From DOZZ01 sp963792655 (GTDB taxonomy: Bacteria > Acidobacteriota > Terriglobia > Bryobacterales > Bryobacteraceae): DNA of 64,000 nucleotides. Both the position numbers and the translations under genes were made by a program. Each line of letters starts with the position of its first letter. Position 1 is the stretch's first letter. The notes beneath the pieces were generated by a model, which was not told the DNA's origin, did no database searches, and saw only the letters and a list, made by a program, of their open reading frames with translations. Location: contig CAWBWU010000003.1 of the NCBI GenBank assembly GCA_963792655.1, positions 248,001-312,000 of the forward strand, written 5' to 3'. Shown piece by piece: positions 54,882 through 63,172 of this stretch.

Positions 54882-57401
54882 TTGACGGCCACACCTTCGC
54901 TCAAGCATCAGCGTTCAACTGCTAAGTTCGCGTTTCTGATCGGCACGATGTTGGCGGTCTCCACTGCCTTTGGCGCGCAGCTCAGCCGCATCCCGGATGA
55001 GATCGACGGGCGAGTGCTGGCAACGATCCACGGCAACGTTCATCCTCGCGCGCTTGCCGAGTTTGACCAAGGCCGCTTAGATGGCGACGTTGTTTTGCGG
55101 CACTTGAGTATTGTGCTGAAACCATCGGCTTCGCAAAGAGCCGACCTCGACAAATTCCTGCTCGACCAGCAGGACTCAGCTTCGCCGGAGTTTCATCACT
55201 GGCTGACGCCGGAGCAGTATGCAGAGCGCTTCGGGGTGTCGAACGCTGATGTCGCGAAGATGTCGGCCTGGCTGCAATTACAGGGATTCACTGTCGATAG
55301 CGCCGCGCGCGGACGCAACACGGTTTCGTTCACCGGCACCGCCGCTCAGGTTGAAAACGCCTTTCATACTGAACTGCGCCGCTACACGGTAGACGGCAAA
55401 TCGCATTTCGCCAACGCTACCGATCCGATGCTGCCCGCGGCGCTTGCGCCAGTGGTCACCGCGATTCATGGCCTGCACGACTTCCGCATGGTGCATCCAC
55501 GGCTCACGTCGCGCCGCATCGTGGCGCACGGGGCTGTAAGTCACGGCGAGAACTCTCTGGCTCCGGCTGATTTTGCGACCATCTACAACTTGACTCCGCT
55601 TTATGACGCCGGCATCGATGGCACGGGACAAAAGCTCGTCGTCGTAGGGCAGACGCAGATTCGCCCGACAGAAATCCAAACGTTTCGCTCGGCATTCGGT
55701 CTCGCTGCAAACGCCCCGACGGTGCTACTGGTGCCCAACACAACGGACCCGGGCGAGGTGAGCGACGACCTGGATGAAGCGCATCTCGACATCGAGCTAT
55801 CAGGTGCAGTCGCTCGCAAAGCTGAGCTGCATTATGTGTATGCGAGCGATGTGATGACTGCCATGCAGTATGCGATCGACCAGAATATTGCGCCGGTAGT
55901 CAGCATCAGTTATGGATCGTGCGAGGCCCAGAACTCCGCCTCCGATACCGACAGCTTGCGCACGTGGGCAAAGCAGGCGAGCACGCAGGGCATCACGCTG
56001 GTGGCGGCTTCGGGCGACTCGGGCGCGCTCGATTGTTATTCGGGCAACGTGCCCACTGCGGGCGGCGCCACGGTTGATTTGCCTGCGGGGTTGCCAGAAG
56101 TAACCGGCGTGGGCGGGACGGAACTTTACGAGGGCAGCGGCAATTACTGGTCGCCGGTGAGTGTGGCCTCGGCATCGTCCGCGCTCGGTTATATTCCGGA
56201 AATCGCGTGGAACGATAGCGCCTTCGATGATTCGCCGTCAGCCAGTGGAGGCGGCGCCAGCGTGAACTTCGCCAAGCCAAGCTGGCAGGTGGGCGCGGGA
56301 GTGCCGCCGGACAACGCGCGCGACGTGCCTGACATTGCGCTTGCGTCCTCTGCGGATCATGACGGCTTTCAGGTTTACACGAAGGGGAATTGGAGCGTGT
56401 TCGGGGGCACGTCGGTCGCCTCGCCTTCGTTCGCTGGCATTGTCGCGCTGCTGAATCACTATCAGGTACAGAATGGGTATGCGGCATCCGGCGCGGGCAA
56501 CATCAATCCGCGGCTTTATGCGATGGCACAGTCCACGCCCAGCGCATTTCATGACATCCTGACCGGAACCAATCTGGTCACACCCTGCACTTCGACTTCG
56601 CGCAATTGCAGCGTGAAGCCGGTGGGCTTTAACGCTGGTCCAGGCTATGACCTGGTTACGGGACTCGGCAGCATAGACGCCTACAAACTGGTCACGAACT
56701 GGCATGGAAACGCAGTGCCCATACCCCCAGCTGCGCCTGCACCTTCGATCGCCGGCATGACCAACGCTGCTTCGTTTCAGCAAAGTTATGCGCCCGGCAT
56801 GATCATGAGTGTGTTCGGTACGAAGTTCTCAACCGGCACCGCAGCCGCTTCAGTGCTGCCGTTACCGGTTTCGCTCGTTGGTGTTACCGCTACCGTGAAC
56901 GGACTACCTGCGCCGCTGTATTATGCCGCGCCGGGTCAGATCAACCTGCAGATTCCGTACGAGACGCCGGTGTCTGCTCCCGTTTCATTGGTGGTGAACG
57001 CCAATGGACAGACAGTTACAGCAAGTTTGACGTTGTCCAGTGCGGCGCCGGGAATTTTCACCGATGCCAATGGCGCACCGGTACCGTTTGCGAGCGCCAC
57101 GCGCGGTCAGATTATTACGCTGTTCATCACGGGCGAAGGTGCGGTGACGCCGAGTGTTGCCACAGGCGCGACGCCTGCGGCAACTTCATCGTTCAGCAGT
57201 CTTCCGCACCCCGTGCAGTTTACGAGCGTGACGGTCGGCGGTTTACCGGCAACGCTTACTTTCGTGGGCATCCCGCCGGGTCTCGCGGGAGCAACGCAGA
57301 TTAATTATCAGGTACCGGGCGGAGTCGCGACAGGCTCGCAGCCCGTCGTAGTTACCGTTGGCAATGTGCAGAGTAAGCCGGCGTACCTGACTGTTCAGTA
57401 G
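54882..57401 (+). CDS. Secreted S53 (kumamolisin-like) serine protease with Solibacter-type C-terminal domain
   Basis: An 839-residue protease from TTG 54882 (no usable ATG before the signal). A Sec signal (about 13-35) precedes an activation propeptide (40-200; FHHWLTPEQYAERFGV). The sedolisin triad is visible: Glu and Asp in DDLDEAHLDIE (near 300), and Ser in FGGTSVASPSFAG (near 510). Residues 626-839 form the TIGR03437-type domain (MTNAASFQQSYAPGMIMSVF, APGQINLQIPYE, INYQVPGGV), a hallmark of Solibacter and Bryobacter relatives. The enzyme is probably an acid-active secreted peptidase. Confidence 0.92.
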   Translation: MTATPSLKHQRSTAKFAFLIGTMLAVSTAFGAQLSRIPDEIDGRVLATIHGNVHPRALAEFDQGRLDGDVVLRHLSIVLKPSASQRADLDKFLLDQQDSASPEFHHWLTPEQYAERFGVSNADVAKMSAWLQLQGFTVDSAARGRNTVSFTGTAAQVENAFHTELRRYTVDGKSHFANATDPMLPAALAPVVTAIHGLHDFRMVHPRLTSRRIVAHGAVSHGENSLAPADFATIYNLTPLYDAGIDGTGQKLVVVGQTQIRPTEIQTFRSAFGLAANAPTVLLVPNTTDPGEVSDDLDEAHLDIELSGAVARKAELHYVYASDVMTAMQYAIDQNIAPVVSISYGSCEAQNSASDTDSLRTWAKQASTQGITLVAASGDSGALDCYSGNVPTAGGATVDLPAGLPEVTGVGGTELYEGSGNYWSPVSVASASSALGYIPEIAWNDSAFDDSPSASGGGASVNFAKPSWQVGAGVPPDNARDVPDIALASSADHDGFQVYTKGNWSVFGGTSVASPSFAGIVALLNHYQVQNGYAASGAGNINPRLYAMAQSTPSAFHDILTGTNLVTPCTSTSRNCSVKPVGFNAGPGYDLVTGLGSIDAYKLVTNWHGNAVPIPPAAPAPSIAGMTNAASFQQSYAPGMIMSVFGTKFSTGTAAASVLPLPVSLVGVTATVNGLPAPLYYAAPGQINLQIPYETPVSAPVSLVVNANGQTVTASLTLSSAAPGIFTDANGAPVPFASATRGQIITLFITGEGAVTPSVATGATPAATSSFSSLPHPVQFTSVTVGGLPATLTFVGIPPGLAGATQINYQVPGGVATGSQPVVVTVGNVQSKPAYLTVQ

Positions 57402-57950
57402 CTATTGCGCGCGGCTCGCCGGAGGCACCACACCATTGAGGCGCGCGTAAATTACCATCTGGCCATAGTGGTCGTAACTATGCCAGACCGCAATCGTAGC
57501 GGCGGCGACACGTGACATCTTGCCATCGCCGAACGGCGAAGTAATTTGATCCATCAGGTTAGCCGCGGTCAGGCTGTTCATCGCTTTGTGAGCGTAAACG
57601 AACGAGTCTTGCACGTACTTGACGATGGCTTCCTTGCTTGTCAAAGTGGCGGGTCCGTTTTCGTGCTCGCCAACCTCGACCGGATTCTTTTCACCCAGCG
57701 CGGCTGCCGAGACTTCATAGATAACCGTCGCGATATGCGTCGCCTGCTGCGCGAAGGTGCGGACGCCCTTGAACTCGCCGAGCGAAGCTGACGGAGCGAA
57801 GTTCATCTTGTCCGCTGGCATGGCTTGCACCAGCGGTACGAACTCGCGTTCGAAGCCGGTGAGCTGACGATCGAAAACTTGCGCGGGAGTTGGAGTCTGG
57901 CCGTGCAAGCCGGCGCAGGCGAGTAGCAAAAACAGACAAGCAGATTTCAC
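57402..57950 (-). CDS. Exported DinB-fold protein
   Basis: A 182-residue protein with a signal peptide (1-18). The DinB four-helix bundle is recognised by FEREFVPLVQAMPADKMNF, THIATVIYEV and the final AVWHSYDHYGQMVIYARLNG; three His residues (in QQATHIA and WHSYDHYG) form the usual metal site. DinB proteins are often thiol transferases; an exported version is common in Acidobacteria. It is convergent with the S53 protease with no gap. Confidence 0.85.
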   Translation of the reverse strand: MKSACLFLLLACAGLHGQTPTPAQVFDRQLTGFEREFVPLVQAMPADKMNFAPSASLGEFKGVRTFAQQATHIATVIYEVSAAALGEKNPVEVGEHENGPATLTSKEAIVKYVQDSFVYAHKAMNSLTAANLMDQITSPFGDGKMSRVAAATIAVWHSYDHYGQMVIYARLNGVVPPASRAQ

Positions 57951-57989
57951 GGTGTTCTCCTGAAGTGATCTGCGTAATTGTACAGAAAT

Positions 57990-58250
57990 TCAGGAAACGA
58001 TGCCCGGGACAACCGGCAGGTATTCGTAGCGCGAGGGATCGAGGCCCCGCGCCTGCAGCGCGACAACACATTCGCGCGCCGACGGTGCGAACGCTTCGAT
58101 GCGGCGCAGAGGCAACGTCTCGGGCGTGTAGATCTCGAGCGCCATCCAGCGGCCCGCGTACTCGCGGCGCTCGGGCAGCGTCAGACGGTCAGGGGATTCG
58201 CCGAGCAGTTGCTCGGGCTTGCGGATGCGAGGACCAAACAAGTTAATCAC
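57990..58250 (-). CDS. Small conserved hypothetical protein in the ECF sigma operon
   Basis: An 86-residue protein starting at GTG 58250, inside the last bases of the upstream gene (8-base overlap). It has INLFGPRIRKPEQLLG, PERREYAGRWMALEIYTPET and ECVVALQARGLDPSRYEYL. No signal or helix bundle is obvious. The overlap with the upstream gene makes it the likely last member of the sigma-factor operon. The function is unknown. Confidence 0.6.
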   Translation of the reverse strand: MINLFGPRIRKPEQLLGESPDRLTLPERREYAGRWMALEIYTPETLPLRRIEAFAPSARECVVALQARGLDPSRYEYLPVVPGIVS

Positions 58251-59370
58251 GCAAGCGGTGCAGCTCTGCAATCAGGCCGGCAATGCCTTTGGTGCGGTAC
58301 AGATCGGTCAGACGTTGTTCCTCGGGCGACGGCGCGAGCAGCGGCAGTAACTGCTGGCTGCTGAGCGACTGACGGCTGGGCACCCAAACTTTGCCATCTG
58401 CAAACTCCACCTGACTGACGAAGCCGGTCATGCGTTGAATATTCACCGGCGACGAACCTTGCTGAAAGCGGAGCGCCGTGTTCTGTACTAACTGCCCCCG
58501 CTGGCCGGGGGCAAGCGCGACGTCGTGATCCACCGGAACCGATGCAGCAAGAAACTGACGGCCTTGCTGGTCGGCTACGAGCCAGCCGATCTCCACATAG
58601 CGGACCGCCTGCTTCGATCGATTCAACACATCGATACGCGGCTCGCGCATTTCGTTCGCAGCGACTTCCGCGCGTCCCGCGACCGGCAGCACCGGTGCAT
58701 CCGGGAAATCGAGAAATGCAAACGCCGCCTCATGTGACGTGGCGCTGGTGGTGCTGCGGCCACTGCGCGCGAGAGTGACATCTAACTGCGGGCGGCGGGC
58801 CTGACGGTCCAGACTGTCGAGCACTTCGCTGCGTAAGCCTGGCTCACCGCGGGCCTGCAACACCTGGCGGAAATAGGCGCGGTCACGCCGGGCTTCCGAT
58901 TCGAAGAACGTCAGCGAGCGCTTTGAGTTGAGCTTATTGGGGCCGAAGAAGTTTAAGTCGTCGAAGAGCACGCCGTCGAGTGTCACGCGCACCAGAGGAC
59001 CGCCTGCGCTTTGGACCGGCCGGACCATGCGCACATCGACATGCATGGGGAACGATTCGCCGGGGCCAATATCGAAGACTTTCGAAACGGAGGCCTTGCC
59101 GAACGGTGCGGCTTCCTGCGCTAACAGGAGCAGCGTGACACCACGCACATGGCGTCGATCTTCATTGCGCAGCGTCACAGACATGTGCAGGTCGAGCATG
59201 ATCGCGCCGCCGCGCACGTTGGCGCGCGACTCGCCCATGTCGGAGCCCACCAGCTTGACTGGCGAATCGGCCGGCAGATCAAATTTCACCGAAGACTGCG
59301 GATCGAGACGCCCATCCTGCGCCCAAAGGCAAGCCGTCAGTGTGAGACCGCAAAGCAGCTTACTGCGCAT
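58243..59370 (-). CDS. Exported unknown protein of the ECF sigma operon
   Basis: A 375-residue protein with a signal peptide (1-17, ending LWAQ). It is beta-rich, with segments such as LVGSDMGESRANVRGGAIML and HMSVTLRNEDRRHVRGVTLL that recall sandwich domains, and a helical C-terminus. I do not recognise a family. It overlaps the anti-sigma gene by 11 bases and is co-transcribed with it. It may be the envelope sensor or a target of the sigma factor. Confidence 0.65.
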   Translation of the reverse strand: MRSKLLCGLTLTACLWAQDGRLDPQSSVKFDLPADSPVKLVGSDMGESRANVRGGAIMLDLHMSVTLRNEDRRHVRGVTLLLLAQEAAPFGKASVSKVFDIGPGESFPMHVDVRMVRPVQSAGGPLVRVTLDGVLFDDLNFFGPNKLNSKRSLTFFESEARRDRAYFRQVLQARGEPGLRSEVLDSLDRQARRPQLDVTLARSGRSTTSATSHEAAFAFLDFPDAPVLPVAGRAEVAANEMREPRIDVLNRSKQAVRYVEIGWLVADQQGRQFLAASVPVDHDVALAPGQRGQLVQNTALRFQQGSSPVNIQRMTGFVSQVEFADGKVWVPSRQSLSSQQLLPLLAPSPEEQRLTDLYRTKGIAGLIAELHRLRD

Positions 59371-59905
59371 ACACGTTCACGATCGTGACATCGCCTGAAT
59401 CGCCGTCGACATAGCGCGACCGCATTTCCCCGCCCGCACTCACGGTGCGGATGGGAGCGCGTTCCGAGCGATTCACAAATTCCAAAACATCGTTCCCATC
59501 GCGGGCCTGAATGCCGGCTCGCGATGTTTCCAGTACCGGAGTCAAAGCGGCGGCCGGAGGTTGTGCGACTTGGAAGTACGCTCCCGCAGCGGCAATCACC
59601 AGCAAACTGGCGAGCGCGGCTATCAGCGGCATCGGCAGCAATCGGGGATGTTGGTGCGGCTTGACGCATTCCGCGGCCGAAAGGCCGACATGAATGTTCG
59701 CGCGCATCTCTTCGGCCAGATGGTTCCACGCGCTTGCGGGGATATCCAATTCCCAGTCGACCGCTTGCCAAAAATGCTGCAGCCGTTTTACTTCCGCCGT
59801 GCACTGCTCGCAGTTGCGCAGATGGCGCGCCAACTTCCATGCATTCCAGCCCGTGACATCCTGGCAGGCGTACAGTTCCAGATCGGCGGCGGAAGGGTGC
59901 GGCAT
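59360..59905 (-). CDS. Membrane-bound zinc-binding anti-sigma factor
   Basis: A 181-residue protein. The anti-sigma zinc finger is HLRNCEQC (H28, C32, C35) in the cytoplasmic N-terminus, and one membrane helix lies at about 93-112 (LIAALASLLVIAAAGAYF). The periplasmic C-terminus has no recognised domain. It would hold the ECF sigma factor inactive until a signal releases it. Its ATG overlaps the sigma-gene stop by one base, and its end overlaps the next gene. Confidence 0.88.
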   Translation of the reverse strand: MPHPSAADLELYACQDVTGWNAWKLARHLRNCEQCTAEVKRLQHFWQAVDWELDIPASAWNHLAEEMRANIHVGLSAAECVKPHQHPRLLPMPLIAALASLLVIAAAGAYFQVAQPPAAALTPVLETSRAGIQARDGNDVLEFVNRSERAPIRTVSAGGEMRSRYVDGDSGDVTIVNVYAQ

Positions 59906-60483
59906 TAGAGTTTTCTCCGCGCGGCAAACTTGCGGAATTTGGTGCGCGCATTCGCGATGTGGGAACGCACGGTGGCCTTCGAACAATCGAGGCGGCGCGC
60001 CACTTCGTCCGGCGGCAAATCTTCCAGATCACGCAAAATGAGCGCGGCGCGTTCGCGGTCGGTGAGCGTATCTAAGCCCGCTTGCAGATACTCGCCGCGC
60101 TCGGAACGCAGCAGAATCTCTTCGGGACTTTCGCTGTGCCGCTCGGGCGCCTGCTCGAGTTCGCAATAGTTCACGCGCCCGTGCCGGCGTAAAAAATCGA
60201 GTGCCGTGTTGGTTGCGATCCGCGAAAGCCAATGAGCAGCTTTATCGAGATCCTTCAGTTGTTCCTGGCGCTGCAGGGCTTTGATGAAGGCTTCCTGCGT
60301 AAGGTCTTGCGCATCAGGAACGTTGCCGACAATGCGGTAAATCTGCAGGAAGACACGCCGCATGTTGTCTTGAACAAAGCGGTCATTCTGTTCCTGGACG
60401 CTGAGCGAAACTGCGGTGACCTGCTTCATGAACGCAAAACGTTCTGCTGCGACGGCCAAACCGGTCTCATAGCCAATTCCCAT
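59905..60483 (-). CDS. ECF-type RNA polymerase sigma factor
   Basis: About 192 residues from ATG 60483 (a later ATG at 60429 is also possible). Region 2 is VFLQIYRIVGNVPDAQDLTQ followed by EAFIKALQRQ, and region 4 is RERAALILRDLEDLPPDEVA with RLDCSKATVRSHIANARTKF. It directs transcription of its own regulon together with the anti-sigma factor downstream. The thiolase gene is divergent, 70 bases away. Confidence 0.92.
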   Translation of the reverse strand: MGIGYETGLAVAAERFAFMKQVTAVSLSVQEQNDRFVQDNMRRVFLQIYRIVGNVPDAQDLTQEAFIKALQRQEQLKDLDKAAHWLSRIATNTALDFLRRHGRVNYCELEQAPERHSESPEEILLRSERGEYLQAGLDTLTDRERAALILRDLEDLPPDEVARRLDCSKATVRSHIANARTKFRKFAARRKL

Positions 60484-60553
60484 TGCGTCTAAAAGAGATG
60501 ACGCCCGACTGAGCAAAGTGTGGAGACAGATTTTGCCGCGCTACCCTGAGTAT

Positions 60554-61715
60554 ATGAGAGCGGTAGCGGTCATCGGTTCCGGGAAGACGCCCTTCGGCGC
60601 CTTTGCGGATCTCGGGTTGCGCGAACTGGCGGTGCAAGCGGGCCGGAAGGCAATGGCCAACGCACACATAGAACCCGGCGCGATTGAGTCTTTCTATCTG
60701 GGAAATTTCGCCGGTCCGGCCTTCATGGGACAGAACCATCTGGCGCCCTGGGTGGCGAGCCATCTGGGTTTGGCGGGCATTCCGGCGACGCGGTTTGAGG
60801 CGGCGTGCGCGTCGAGCGGGTCGGCTTTCTACCATGCGGTCTCCGCCGTGGCGGCTGGTTTGTCGGACATCGTGATGGTAGTGGGCGTCGAGAAGATGAC
60901 GTCTCAACAGACGCCACGCGTCACTGAAATTCTGGCGGCTGCGGGCGACACTTCGGGCGAAATTCGCTGCGGGTCGACGTTCCCGTCGTTGTTTGCGATG
61001 ATCGCGCGGCGTCACATGCACGAGTTCGGCACCACGCGCGAGCACCTCGCAGCGGTCGCGGTAAAGAATCATGAGAACGGTGCGCTGAACCCCGATGCAC
61101 AGATGCGCAAGGTGATCACACTCGAGCAAGCGATGAAGGGCAAACCGATCGCCGATCCGTTGAATCTGTACGACTGTTCGCTCATCAGTGATGGCGCGGC
61201 GGCAGTGATCCTCGCGCCGCTCGAACGCGCACACGAGTTTACGGACAAGCCGGTGCGCGTGCTCGCAGTCGCTCAGGCGTCGGACTACGTCGGCCTGGAT
61301 GAGAAACCAGAGATCACGACGTTTCCCGCAGTGCGCGCGGCATCTGCGAAGGCTTTCGCCCAAGCCGGTGTAGCGGCGAAGGACATTGAATTCGCGGAAT
61401 TGCACGATTGCTTCACCATTGCCGAGATTGTCGCGATGGAGGATCTGGGCTTCGTCGAGCGCGGGCAAGGTGGATTCTTTTCTGCCGAAGGGCAGACGCG
61501 GCGCTCGGGCAAACTGCCGATCAACGCGAGCGGCGGCTTGAAATCGAAAGGGCATCCGGTGGGCGCGACGGGCGTGGCGCAGATCTGCGATGTGGTGCAG
61601 CAGCTGCGCTGCGAAGCGGGCGACCGGCAGCTTGCCGCGTCATAGCCTGGGGCTGGCACAGAATCTGGGCGGATCCGGCGGCACGTGCGTGGTCAGCATC
61701 CTGGCACAAGCATGA
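60554..61715 (+). CDS. Thiolase-family acetyl-CoA acetyltransferase, with a frameshift near the C-terminus
   Basis: About 387 residues from ATG 60554. The active Cys is C85 in EAACASSGSAF. AELHDCFTIAEI and INASGGLKSKGHPVGATG follow, with the second Cys site expected near the end. The open frame ends early at 61645; removing one G at about 61633 gives PRHSLGLAQNLGGSGGTCVV and SILAQA with a TGA that overlaps the next ATG. The class (SCP-x like, paired with DUF35) suggests CoA-ester chain shortening or ketone synthesis. Confidence 0.88.
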
Positions 61716-61921
61716 GGACGGGCGTGGTTTACACCGAGACGGTGGTGCATCTGGCCCCCGAAGCGTTTCAGCCGGACGTGCCGTATCAGGTCGCGATCGT
61801 GGCGTTGAATGACGGGCGCAAGCTGACGGCGCGTATCGAGGGCGAGCGCGTCGCAATCGGCGATGCCGTCGAGGAAGTGACCGGAACGCGCGATGTACCC
61901 TGGTTCCGCAAGGCGGCATGA
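61712..61921 (+). CDS. Small DUF35-type OB-fold protein
   Basis: A 69-residue protein lacking the usual zinc ribbon. FQPDVPYQVAIVALNDGRKL and ARIEGERVAIGDAVE give the OB-fold strand pattern of DUF35, the common partner of SCP-x-like thiolases. It overlaps the thiolase stop and the aminotransferase start by four bases each, so the three are one operon. Confidence 0.78.
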   Translation: MRTGVVYTETVVHLAPEAFQPDVPYQVAIVALNDGRKLTARIEGERVAIGDAVEEVTGTRDVPWFRKAA

Positions 61922-63084
61922 AACTCGCCTCGCGGATGGACCGGATCCTGGTTGAAGGCGCGTTTGATGTCTTGACGCGTGCCCGTGCTCTCGAAGCACA
62001 GGGCCGCAGTGTCATTCATCTCGAGATTGGTGAGCCCGATTTCCCGACGCCGGCGCATATTGTGGATGCGGGTAAGACAGCGCTGGATCAAGGCTGGACA
62101 CATTATGGACCCACGCAAGGCCTGCCGGAGTTGCGCACCGCCATCGCCGAGCACGTCAGCTTAACGCGCGGGATTCAAGTCGGACCAGAACGCGTGTGCG
62201 TGGTGCCCGGCGGCAAGCCGATGATGTTCTTCCCCATGCTCGCGCTGCTTGAGCCTGGCGACGAGGTCATCTTTCCGAACCCCGGCTTCCCCATCTACGA
62301 ATCGATGATTCGGTTTCTCGGCGCAACGCCGGTTCCGATTCCTCTGATCGAGTCGCGCGGGTTTTCCTTCGACCTGAATGTGTTTCGCGACAGCCTTTCG
62401 GATCGCACGCGGCTGGTGATTCTGAACTCGCCGCAAAATCCGACGGGAGGCGTGATCCCCGCCGAAGATTTGCAAACGATTGCTGAGCTGGTGCGCGACC
62501 GCGATCTGATCGTGCTCTCCGACGAGATCTACTCGCGCATCTACTATGACGAGCCGCCTGCATCCATCGCATCCTTGCCGGGGATGTTAGACAAGACGAT
62601 TCTGCTCGACGGCTTCTCAAAAACCTATGCGATGACCGGATGGCGGCTAGGTTATGGCGTTCTGCCTCCGGTGCTGGTGGACGCGGTGAACAAGCTGATG
62701 GTGAATTCGAACTCCTGCACGGCAAGCTTCACGCAGCGTGCGGGCATCGCCGCGTTAACAGGACCGCAGGGCGATGTCGAAAACATGGTGGCGCAATTCC
62801 GGACGCGGCGCGATGCGTTCTGTGCGGGCCTGGCGAAGATACCAGGCTTTCGCTGCGCAGTGCCTGGCGGCGCGTTCTACGCATTCCCCAATGTGACGGG
62901 CACCCACATGGACTCGAAAGTTTTAGCTGACCGTCTGCTGAATGAAGCGGGCGTTGCCTGTCTTGATGGCGGCGCGTTCGGAGAGTATGGCAAAGGCTAT
63001 CTGCGGTTCAGTTACGCAAATTCGCTCGAGAACCTGAACGAAGCCGTCCAGCGCATTGAGCGATGGATGAAAAAGTCACGCTGA
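61918..63084 (+). CDS. Class I/II PLP aminotransferase (aspartate aminotransferase-like)
   Basis: A 388-residue fold-type I enzyme. VIHLEIGEPDFPTP starts the domain. ILNSPQNPTGGVIP carries the Asn and YSRIYYDEPP follows. The PLP lysine is K235 in DGFSKTYAMTGWRLGY, and the substrate Arg lies in YLRFSYANS. The family includes aspartate, aromatic and MalY-like enzymes; the substrate cannot be fixed. It closes the thiolase operon. Confidence 0.9.
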   Translation: MKLASRMDRILVEGAFDVLTRARALEAQGRSVIHLEIGEPDFPTPAHIVDAGKTALDQGWTHYGPTQGLPELRTAIAEHVSLTRGIQVGPERVCVVPGGKPMMFFPMLALLEPGDEVIFPNPGFPIYESMIRFLGATPVPIPLIESRGFSFDLNVFRDSLSDRTRLVILNSPQNPTGGVIPAEDLQTIAELVRDRDLIVLSDEIYSRIYYDEPPASIASLPGMLDKTILLDGFSKTYAMTGWRLGYGVLPPVLVDAVNKLMVNSNSCTASFTQRAGIAALTGPQGDVENMVAQFRTRRDAFCAGLAKIPGFRCAVPGGAFYAFPNVTGTHMDSKVLADRLLNEAGVACLDGGAFGEYGKGYLRFSYANSLENLNEAVQRIERWMKKSR

Positions 63085-63172
63085 CTTGCCGGCTTGGTTA
63101 CCGCGCGGCTCGTACGCGAGTAGGCCGCTCGTTGCCAATCGCGTGAACACTACGGGCTACACTGAAAATTCG

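Noticed and set aside
60467..61555. A 362-codon reverse frame across the thiolase gene
   Set aside because: It is antisense to a clear thiolase and very Arg-rich; no family resemblance.
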